7,009 bases of DNA from Actinomycetes bacterium. Its GTDB lineage: Bacteria; Actinomycetota; Acidimicrobiia; Acidimicrobiales; RAAP-2. The DNA lies in assembly GCA_021800645.1 (NCBI GenBank), contig JAJYYT010000105.1, forward strand, positions 1 to 7,009, given 5' to 3'. Numbering within the stretch: the stretch's first letter is position 1; each line of letters starts with the position of its first letter. The position numbers and the translations under genes were made by a program. The notes below the pieces were generated by a model. It did no database searches, was not told the DNA's origin, and saw nothing but the letters and a program-made list of their open reading frames with translations. Of this stretch, positions 1 through 5,535 are shown piece by piece.

Positions 1-190
1 CGGTCTTGGGCCTGCCGTGCGTCTCGACGAAGCCGATCACCACGTCGGCGCCGCGTTGGTGGCGGCGCCACCCCTCGTCGAGCATGGCGACGGTCTTGCC
101 GACCCCGGCCGCCGCCCCCAGGTAGATGCGGAAGCGCCCCGCGGGACGCACCGCCTGCGCCGACTCCTCGTCGAGCCCAGGGCTGGTCAT
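1..190 (-). CDS. kdpD: KdpD N-terminal sensor domain protein (partial, cut by window edge)
   Basis: Reading leftward from an ATG at 190-188, 63 residues are visible before the window ends. They contain a Walker A loop, GAAAGVGKT (residues 25-33), preceded by the hydrophobic strand RIYL, and then VVIGFVETHGR (residues 50-60). This is the signature of the KdpD N-terminal domain (E. coli type GAAPGVGKT ... ETHGR), the cytoplasmic ATP-binding part of the potassium/turgor sensor. In known KdpDs a universal-stress-like domain follows, which binds c-di-AMP in some Firmicutes; that part would lie outside the window. No strong Shine-Dalgarno sequence precedes the ATG, so the start is chosen on homology and position. 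The gene is divergent from a kinase at 316 that lacks exactly this domain, so it is probably the N-terminal half of a split KdpD. A complete second KdpD cannot be excluded because the gene is truncated. The domain call is firm; the stand-alone status is inference. Confidence 0.88.
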   Translation of the reverse strand, partial: MTSPGLDEESAQAVRPAGRFRIYLGAAAGVGKTVAMLDEGWRRHQRGADVVIGFVETHGRPKT

Positions 191-213
191 CGCGCCATTG
201 TGGCGGGGCGCCT

Positions 214-229
214 GCGGGCCGCTGCCCGC
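214..229. repeat. Short GC-rich inverted repeat (6-bp arms, 4-nt loop)
   Basis: GCGGGC (214-219) and GCCCGC (224-229) are perfect reverse complements separated by CGCT. The repeat sits 24 bp upstream of the leftward KdpD-N start, so it could fold in that gene's 5' leader or act as a small protein-binding site. In DNA this GC-rich such a repeat can arise by chance, so function is unproven. Confidence 0.4.
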
Positions 230-297
230 GCAATTCCCCCTGGTCGCGCTGCCCTCACGGCGCAGGGGATCGGGCACATTGGACCGTACACTTCTCT

Positions 298-303
298 GGG
301 AGG
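298..303 (+). promoter_or_regulatory. Ribosome-binding site supporting the kinase GTG start
   Basis: GGGAGG lies 12 nt before the GTG at 316 and is the only good purine-rich site nearby. An ATG at 308 has better spacing (4 nt) but opens only a three-codon frame (ATG CGG CGG TGA) whose stop overlaps the GTG. The next in-frame ATG, at 328, would leave a 24-nt gap. GTG 316 is therefore preferred, although the long spacing leaves some doubt. Confidence 0.5.
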
Positions 304-315
304 TCGGATGCGGCG

Positions 316-1794
316 GTGAAGCGGTGGATGCTCGGGACGGTCGTGGCACTTGCCGGCATCGGCGTCCTCGCCGCCGCGATGGTGCCGCTGCGCTCCCACC
401 TCTCTGTGGCGACGCCGGCACTCGTGCTCGTGGTCCCCGTCGTGGCGGGCGTCGCGGTGGGAGGACTGGCGAGCGGGGTGCTCGCGGTGGCTGCGGGCTT
501 CATCACCTATGACGCCCTCTTCATCCCTCCCTACGGCACCCTCTCGGTCGGCGCAGCGCAGAATTGGGCGGCGCTGGCGGTCTACGCCGTCGTCATGCTG
601 ATCGTGGCGAGGATCTTCGCCTTCTTGCGCCGCGCGCGGCTCGAGGCGCGCCACGACGCAACGGCCACCCGCCGTCTCTACGAGCTCTCCAACCTGCTCA
701 TCGGCGACCAGCCCGTCACCGGCGTGCTCCAAGTGATCGCCCGCACGCTTCACCAGGCCTTCGACGCCGACTGGGTGGTCGTCCTCATCCCCGGCCCTGA
801 CGACGGGCGCCTGACGGTCGCCGCGACCGCAGGCACACCCCCAGCTTCGGACATCACGACGCTCGCGCCGGTCGGTGGGCGTCCGGAGGCGATGCAGCCC
901 GGTGCGGGCACGCACGGGCGCGCGGACGGCATCGTCCGGATCGCGCTCGTCGCGCGCAGCCGTCCGGTAGGGCTCGTCGCGATGGCCGGCGCGTCGCTGA
1001 GCAGCCACGAGCTCGAGGTCGTCCGCACCTATGCGAACCAGGCCGCCCTGGCCCTGGAAGCGAGCCAGCTGCGCGAGCAAGCGGTGCGCGCCGAGCTCCT
1101 CGAGCAGGTGGACGAGCTCCGAGGTGCGCTCATGGGTGCGGTGTCCCACGACCTGCGCACCCCGCTCGCCTCGGTCAAGACCGCGGTCAGCGCCCTGCGG
1201 CGCGGCGAGGAGGCGGGTGACCTGGGCGAGCAAGACCGCACCGAGCTGCTCGCGCTCATCGAAGAGCGCTCGGACGCCCTGGACCGGCTGGTCGCCAATC
1301 TCCTCGACATGACCCGGATCCAGTCCGGCGCGCTCGAGCTGCGCCGTGCCATCACTCCTGTCGCAGACGTGGTCGAAGGCGGCGTCCGCGCGAGCGCCGT
1401 GCCTCCGGGCGCCGTGTCCGTTGACCTCCCCGCCGATCTGCCGCCGGTGGACGTCGACGCAGTCTTGATGGAGCAGGTTCTCGCCAATCTCCTCGACAAC
1501 GCGGCACGCCACTCGCCCGACGGGACAACGATCCGCGTCTGCGCGCGCACACACACAGGCGTGGTCGAGCTGTCGGTCAGTGACGGCGGACCCGGAGTTC
1601 CTCCGGCCGAGCGCGAGCGCGTGTTCACCATGTTTGCGAGGCTCGGCGCGCAGGGGCGTGCGGGCCTCGGCCTCGCGATCGCAAAGGCGTTCGTCGAGGC
1701 GCACGGCCAGACCATCCACGTCGAGGACTCGCCGGGCGGCGGGGCGCGCTTCGTCGTCACCCTTCCCGCCTCCCAGGTGCCGGTGGAGATCTGA
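316..1794 (+). CDS. kdpD: KdpD-like membrane histidine kinase lacking the N-terminal KdpD/USP region
   Basis: This 492-residue sensor kinase would autophosphorylate and pass phosphate to the response regulator encoded 6 nt downstream. Residues about 5-104 are hydrophobic and match the KdpD four-helix membrane module (DUF4118), including the typical TYDALFIPPYGTL (64-76) between helices. An arginine cluster (R99, R105, R106, R108, R112, R119, R120) follows the last helix, as in E. coli KdpD, where such a cluster affects sensing. Residues about 125-250 are GAF-like. HisKA has SHDLRTPL with phospho-acceptor H278. HATPase_c has an N box with N391 and N395, a G1 box DGGPG (423-427) and a G2 box GLGLAI (450-455). 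Full KdpDs are near 900 residues; the missing N-terminal 400 or so correspond to the domain encoded divergently at 1-190. All catalytic motifs are intact, so this looks functional rather than a remnant. It ends in TGA just before the regulator's start. Confidence 0.93.
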   Translation: MKRWMLGTVVALAGIGVLAAAMVPLRSHLSVATPALVLVVPVVAGVAVGGLASGVLAVAAGFITYDALFIPPYGTLSVGAAQNWAALAVYAVVMLIVARIFAFLRRARLEARHDATATRRLYELSNLLIGDQPVTGVLQVIARTLHQAFDADWVVVLIPGPDDGRLTVAATAGTPPASDITTLAPVGGRPEAMQPGAGTHGRADGIVRIALVARSRPVGLVAMAGASLSSHELEVVRTYANQAALALEASQLREQAVRAELLEQVDELRGALMGAVSHDLRTPLASVKTAVSALRRGEEAGDLGEQDRTELLALIEERSDALDRLVANLLDMTRIQSGALELRRAITPVADVVEGGVRASAVPPGAVSVDLPADLPPVDVDAVLMEQVLANLLDNAARHSPDGTTIRVCARTHTGVVELSVSDGGPGVPPAERERVFTMFARLGAQGRAGLGLAIAKAFVEAHGQTIHVEDSPGGGARFVVTLPASQVPVEI

Positions 1795-1800
1795 GGAGCC

Positions 1801-2481
1801 ATGGCGCGCATCCTGGTCATCGACGACGACCGCGCCCTGCTCCGTGCCCTCGAGATCGCGTTGACGGCCCGCGGGCACGAGGTCGCGATGGCGCGCACGG
1901 CGGCGGGCGGGATCTCCCAGGCGTCCCTCGTGAGCCCTGACGTCGTGGTCCTCGACCTGGGGCTGCCCGATCTCGACGGGGTCGAGGTCGTGAGAAGGCT
2001 CCGCCAGTGGACCCAGGTGCCGGTGATCGTCCTGTCCGCCGCAGCCTCGGAGCCGAGGAAGGTGACCGCCCTGGACGCGGGGGCCGACGACTATGTGACC
2101 AAGCCCTTCGGCATGGCAGAGCTCGAGGCGCGCCTGCGGGTCGCGCTCCGCCGCCGAGCCGACGGCGCGGCCGACGAGCCCGCATCCATCGGCGTCGGCA
2201 AGCTCGAGGTCGACCTCGTGCACCACATGGCCCGGCTTGGGGGAAAGGACCTCGATCTCACGCGAAGGGAGTTCGACCTTCTCGCCTACCTCGCACGCCA
2301 CTCGGGCAAGGTCTGCACGCACCAGATGATCCTCCACGACGTCTGGGGGTCTGCCTACGGTGCGGAGGCCCACTACTTGCGTGTCTACGCCCACCGCCTC
2401 CGCCGAAAGCTCGGGGATGCTGGTGACATGCTGCGTACCCAGCCCGGGATCGGCTACCAGCTGGTGGACGACTCCGGCTGA
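1801..2481 (+). CDS. kdpE: KdpE-type response regulator, OmpR/PhoB family
   Basis: This 226-residue cytoplasmic transcription factor is expected to activate the kdp pump genes when phosphorylated. The receiver domain (1 to about 118) has the acidic pair D8/D9, phospho-acceptor D52 in VVVLDLGLPDLDG, S79 at the Thr/Ser switch position, and K101 in VTKPFG. The C-terminal winged-helix DNA-binding domain (about 130-222) shows LTRREFDLLAYLARHSGKV, then LRVYAHRLRRKL and the terminal GIGYQL hairpin, all typical of OmpR-like regulators. The length is normal for KdpE. The ATG follows GGAG (1795-1798) closely and lies 6 nt after the kinase stop, so the two genes form an operon. Assignment to KdpE rather than another OmpR-type regulator rests mainly on the KdpD-like partner and the adjacent kdpABC genes. 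Its operator is not visible, because the kdpA upstream region lies outside the window. Confidence 0.93.
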   Translation: MARILVIDDDRALLRALEIALTARGHEVAMARTAAGGISQASLVSPDVVVLDLGLPDLDGVEVVRRLRQWTQVPVIVLSAAASEPRKVTALDAGADDYVTKPFGMAELEARLRVALRRRADGAADEPASIGVGKLEVDLVHHMARLGGKDLDLTRREFDLLAYLARHSGKVCTHQMILHDVWGSAYGAEAHYLRVYAHRLRRKLGDAGDMLRTQPGIGYQLVDDSG

Positions 2482-2511
2482 GCCACAGGCGCCGCCGCCC
2501 CCCACGGCCGC

Positions 2512-2835
2512 TCAGCCCTTGCCCGGGCAGCCGAACCGGTAGAGCGGGTTCAAGATGCACAACGCTGCGCCATGCACGCACAGCGTGCCCTCGACCTCGA
2601 GCGTCGCACCGACGACGACGCCGGCGATCGACTCCCGACCCAGCCAGCGCACAAGGATCGTCCCGGTCCCGTCGTCGAGCACGACGTCGCAGGCGCGGCA
2701 GGGGACGGAGCGGGCGCACACAGAGCGGACGACGCCGGCGAGCGTCGCACGCTGGCGCGGGCCTGCGTTTGCCACGTGGCGGGCCACGGGTCGCCCGCTC
2801 CACTCGGTCACGTCCTCCGGCAGCCAGCCGCTCAT
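2512..2835 (-). CDS. Small OB-fold nucleic-acid-binding-like protein, last gene of the kdp operon
   Basis: This 107-residue protein reads from ATG 2835, with AGAGGG at 2843-2848 seven nt upstream; the open frame runs further 5' but only overlaps kdpC. The middle and end show an OB-fold pattern: TLAGVVRSV, then VVLDDGTGTILVRWLGR, ATLEVEGTL and LCILNPLYRF. This resembles the small actinobacterial OB-fold proteins (Rv2694c type) that I recall being encoded next to Trk-type potassium uptake genes. Their biochemical function is not established. It is cytoplasmic, with no signal peptide or membrane segment. Unusually for its size it has six cysteines, including C-x5-C-x2-C in VCARSVPCRACD, which might bind metal or form a redox site; that is speculation. 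It starts 31 bp after kdpC ends, so it is probably co-transcribed with the pump and may have a potassium-linked role. Being a gene is well supported; the role is unknown. Confidence 0.78.
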   Translation of the reverse strand: MSGWLPEDVTEWSGRPVARHVANAGPRQRATLAGVVRSVCARSVPCRACDVVLDDGTGTILVRWLGRESIAGVVVGATLEVEGTLCVHGAALCILNPLYRFGCPGKG

Positions 2836-2842
2836 CGCTGCA

Positions 2843-2848
2843 CCCTCT
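2843..2848 (-). promoter_or_regulatory. Ribosome-binding site fixing the OB-fold gene start
   Basis: On the minus strand AGAGGG precedes ATG 2835 by 7 nt, in the 31-bp gap after the kdpC stop. This rejects the longer frame reaching 3030, whose extra residues are arginine/serine-rich and lie antiparallel-free but out of frame inside kdpC. Confidence 0.65.
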
Positions 2849-2866
2849 TGGAGAGCCGCATCGCGC

Positions 2867-3442
2867 TTACCGCAGCCTTGCCAGTGCCTCGTTGAGCGAG
2901 AGCACGTTGACGACCGGCGACCCGAGGAAGCCGAGCTCTGCGCCCCGCGTCTCTTCGACGATGAGCCTGCGCAGCTCGGCAGGCGAGACCCCGGTCGCCT
3001 TCGACACCATCGGCACCTGGGCACGTGCATCCTGAGGAGTGATGTCCGGATCGAGGCCGCTCCCCGACGTGGTCACGAGGTCGGTGGTGGGGTCGACCCC
3101 GACCCTGTGCCAGGCCACGATGAGCGCGTGCACGTCTGCGCGCAGCGCCTTGGAGCGTGGGCCGAGGTTGGCCGAGGCCGACTCGCCGGGCCGTCCGTTC
3201 GCCACGAGCGGGTTGTCCGCGTCGGGGCGGCCGTGGAACCACTGGGGATCGAGGATCCTGGTGGTCGAATAACCGTTCCAGTTCTGGCCGATGATCGCCG
3301 AGCCGTTCTTCGTGATCGATCCGTTCGCCTGGAAGGAGAAGAACGCCTGCGCCACGCCGGTGCCGAGAAGCCCGTAGCAGAAGCCGAGGAGCGCCGTGAG
3401 CACCAGTGCGAGCACAAGCGAACGGAGCAGGTACCTGACCAC
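2867..3442 (-). CDS. kdpC: KdpC, accessory subunit of the K+-transporting ATPase
   Basis: This 191-residue subunit has one membrane helix (about residues 5-30) and joins KdpA and KdpB in the pump, where it is thought to support ATP or K+ affinity. Family motifs appear in order: GSAIIGQNW, DPQWFHGRPDADN, ASANLGPRSKALR, DLVTTSGSGLDPDITPQDA, AQVPMVSKATGVS and GFLGSPVVNVLSLNEAL. The length matches the family. The start is GTG 3442, chosen because GAGGGAGG (3448-3455) sits 5 nt upstream and the protein then begins at VVRYLLRS just before the helix. The open frame continues upstream to 3583 but that part overlaps kdpB and has no family similarity. The gene starts 11 nt after the kdpB stop, and its ribosome-binding site overlaps that stop, which suggests translational coupling. 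It ends in TAA, 31 bp before the OB-fold gene. Confidence 0.96.
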   Translation of the reverse strand: MVRYLLRSLVLALVLTALLGFCYGLLGTGVAQAFFSFQANGSITKNGSAIIGQNWNGYSTTRILDPQWFHGRPDADNPLVANGRPGESASANLGPRSKALRADVHALIVAWHRVGVDPTTDLVTTSGSGLDPDITPQDARAQVPMVSKATGVSPAELRRLIVEETRGAELGFLGSPVVNVLSLNEALARLR

Positions 3443-3447
3443 TCGAG

Positions 3448-3455
3448 CCTCCCTC
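3448..3455 (-). promoter_or_regulatory. Strong ribosome-binding site of kdpC overlapping the kdpB stop
   Basis: GAGGGAGG on the minus strand lies 5 nt before the GTG at 3442. Its first two bases (GA) are the last two bases of the kdpB stop TGA (3456-3454). This fixes the kdpC start and suggests that ribosomes finishing kdpB feed kdpC. Confidence 0.75.
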
Positions 3456-5535
3456 AGTACCAGTGGACTGCCGTGAGGAACAGGTCGATCAGCTTGATGC
3501 CGACGAACGGAACCACCATTCCGCCCACCGCGTAGATCGAGACGTTGCGGCGCAGGATCGCCAGCGCGCTGCTCGGGCGCCACCTGACCCCTCGCAGCGC
3601 GAGCGGGATCAGCGCCACGATGACGAGCGCGTTGAAGATGACCGCGGAGAGCACAGCCGAGGTCGGGCTGTGGAGCCTCATGACGTTGAGTGCGCCGAGC
3701 TGGGGATAGGTGGCGACGAAGAGGGCGGGGATGATGGCGAAGTACTTGGCGATGTCGTTCGCGATCGAAAAGGTGGTGAGCGAGCCGCGGGTGATCAGGA
3801 GCTGCTTGCCGATCTCGACGATTGTGATGAGCTTCGTGGGGTTGGAGTCGAGATCCACCATGTTGCCGGCTTCCTTCGCCGCGGACGTGCCCGTGTTCAT
3901 CGCGACCCCGACGTCCGCCTGCGCGAGCGCAGGGGCGTCGTTGGTGCCGTCGCCGGTCATCGCAACCAGGCGGCCGCCCTCCTGCTCGGATCTGATGAGC
4001 TCGAGCTTCGTCTCCGGCGTCGCCTCTGCGAGGAAGTCGTCGACCCCTGCCTCCTGGGCGATCGCCGCAGCGGTCAGCGGATTGTCGCCGGTGATCATCA
4101 CCGTGCGGATGCCTGCAGCACGCATCTGGTCGAAACGCTCCCGGATGCCTTCCTTGACGACGTCCTTCAGCTCGATGACCCCGAGGACGTCGAGCCCGTC
4201 GGCGACCACCAGCGGAGTCGCCCCCCGGCGCGCGATCGAGTCGACGACGTCGTCGAGTCCGTCGGGAACGATGCCACCGTGCTCGACGACCCAGCGGCGT
4301 ACAGCTTCCGCAGCGCCCTTACGGATCTTGCGGTCGCCGAGGTCCAGGCCGGACATGCGGGTTGCCGCCGAGAACGGGACGAACTCGTGGGCTTCGCTGA
4401 GCGCGCGCTCGCGAATGTCGAAGCGTTCCTTGGCGAGGACGACGATCGAGCGACCCTCGGGGGTCTCATCGGCCAACGAAGCGAGCTGTGCCGCGTCGGC
4501 GAGCTCCACCTCGGTGTGGCCGCCTGCCGGGTGAAAGCTGTCCGCCATCCGGTTGCCGAGCGTGATCGTCCCGGTCTTGTCCAAGAGCAGGGTCTGGACG
4601 TCACCGGCTGCTTCGACCGCGCGGCCGCTCATGGCGAGCACGTTGCGCTGGACCAGACGGTCCATCCCGGCGATCCCGATGGCCGACAGAAGAGCGCCGA
4701 TCGTCGTCGGGATCAGGCAGACGAGCAGCGCGACCAGCACCACCACCGAGACCGTCGCGCCGGCGTAGTGACCGAAGGGCTGCAGCACGACGACGACTGG
4801 GATGAAGACGATGGTGAGCACCGACAAGAGGATCGTGAGCGCGATCTCGTTGGGGGTCTTCTGACGGTTGGCGCCTTCGACGAGGGCAATCATCCGATCC
4901 ATGAACGTCTTGCCTCGCTCGGCCGTGATCCGCACCACGATCCGGTCTGACAGCACCTTGGTGCCGCCGGTGACCGCAGAGCGGTCGCCGCCCGACTCGC
5001 GGATGACCGGTGCGGACTCGCCGGTGATGGCGGACTCGTCGACCGACGCCACGCCCTCCACGATCTCGCCGTCGGACGGGATCATGTCACCGGCTTCGCA
5101 GACCACGAGGTCCCCTTTTGCCAATTCGGACGCGAGCACGCGGCTCTCCTCGCGGTTCGCATCCAGGCGCCGCGCCTCGGTCTCCGAGCGCATCCGCCGG
5201 AGGGTGTCCGCCTGGGCCTTCCCTCGGCCCTCGGCCATCGCCTCGGCGAAATTCGCGAACAGCACGGTGAGGAAGAGCCACGCGGTGATCGACCAGGCGA
5301 AGAGCGTCGGGTGCGCGATGGATTCTGCGAGGGTCACCACCGTGCCGATGAGCACGATGAACATCACCGGGTTCCGCACTTGCACTCTCGGATCGAGCTT
5401 CTTGAACGCCTCACCGCCTGCGTAGCGGAGGATCTCCTCGTCGAAGAGGCTTCGTCGCCCCGCGACGCCCTTGGCGCGCGGCGCGCCGGCGCCGGGAGGT
5501 GCCGGCACGGGGGCGGAGGTGGCGGTGTCGATCAC
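3454..5535 (-). CDS. kdpB: KdpB, P-type ATPase catalytic subunit of the K+ pump
   Basis: KdpB hydrolyses ATP to power K+ uptake through KdpA. With the GTG start it has 693 residues, normal for the family apart from an Ala/Pro-rich N-terminus of about 27 residues before RSLFDEEIL. Motifs in order: [11 protein letters not shown] (first membrane helix), TGES in the actuator domain (about 171-174; the serine corresponds to the E. coli inhibitory phosphorylation site), [20 protein letters not shown] in helix M4, the phosphorylated D319 in [13 protein letters not shown] in the nucleotide-binding domain, [18 protein letters not shown] (526-537), and a C-terminal helix bundle beginning near [13 protein letters not shown]. 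All catalytic residues are present. GTG 5535 overlaps the kdpA stop by 4 nt (GTGA); TTG 5538 is an alternative that would add one residue. An AGGGG (5545-5549) could serve either. The stop TGA lies 11 nt before kdpC. Confidence 0.97.
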   Translation of the reverse strand: MIDTATSAPVPAPPGAGAPRAKGVAGRRSLFDEEILRYAGGEAFKKLDPRVQVRNPVMFIVLIGTVVTLAESIAHPTLFAWSITAWLFLTVLFANFAEAMAEGRGKAQADTLRRMRSETEARRLDANREESRVLASELAKGDLVVCEAGDMIPSDGEIVEGVASVDESAITGESAPVIRESGGDRSAVTGGTKVLSDRIVVRITAERGKTFMDRMIALVEGANRQKTPNEIALTILLSVLTIVFIPVVVVLQPFGHYAGATVSVVVLVALLVCLIPTTIGALLSAIGIAGMDRLVQRNVLAMSGRAVEAAGDVQTLLLDKTGTITLGNRMADSFHPAGGHTEVELADAAQLASLADETPEGRSIVVLAKERFDIRERALSEAHEFVPFSAATRMSGLDLGDRKIRKGAAEAVRRWVVEHGGIVPDGLDDVVDSIARRGATPLVVADGLDVLGVIELKDVVKEGIRERFDQMRAAGIRTVMITGDNPLTAAAIAQEAGVDDFLAEATPETKLELIRSEQEGGRLVAMTGDGTNDAPALAQADVGVAMNTGTSAAKEAGNMVDLDSNPTKLITIVEIGKQLLITRGSLTTFSIANDIAKYFAIIPALFVATYPQLGALNVMRLHSPTSAVLSAVIFNALVIVALIPLALRGVRWRPSSALAILRRNVSIYAVGGMVVPFVGIKLIDLFLTAVHWY

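Larger units (their letters stand above)
191..315. promoter_or_regulatory. Divergent intergenic region between the KdpD-N and kinase genes
   Basis: This 125-bp gap separates two divergently read genes of the same signalling pathway, so it must hold the 5' signals of the leftward gene and probably those of the rightward one. A GC-rich inverted repeat lies at 214-229. A ribosome-binding sequence for the kinase lies at 298-303. I see no convincing -35/-10 pair on either strand. A TACACT at 287-292 resembles a -10 box but would start transcription at the ribosome-binding site. The promoter role is inferred from gene arrangement only. Confidence 0.5.

Noticed and set aside
287..292. TACACT as a -10 promoter box for the kinase operon
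   Set aside because: There is no matching -35 element at proper distance, and the predicted transcript would begin at the ribosome-binding site.
187..2505. Very long open frame on the minus strand (772 codons) opposite the kinase and kdpE
   Set aside because: It lies antisense to two genes with complete, recognisable motifs. Its translation is rich in Arg, His, Asp and Gly with no family signature, as expected for the antisense frame of high-GC genes lacking stop codons.
2482..2530. Bidirectional terminator between kdpE and the OB-fold gene
   Set aside because: The region is GC-rich and contains a GCCCGGGC palindrome, but there is no stable stem of useful length and no T-run on either strand.
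2555..3535. Plus-strand open frame opposite the OB-fold gene, kdpC and the kdpB end
   Set aside because: It spans three minus-strand genes with good ribosome-binding sites and has no coherent protein pattern.
3443..3583. N-terminal extension of kdpC
   Set aside because: The frame is open, but the added residues overlap kdpB and are unlike KdpC. The strong ribosome-binding site supports GTG 3442.
3463..4950. Long plus-strand open frame opposite kdpB
   Set aside because: It is antisense to the conserved kdpB gene, has low-complexity charged composition and no recognisable domain. It is a GC-driven shadow.
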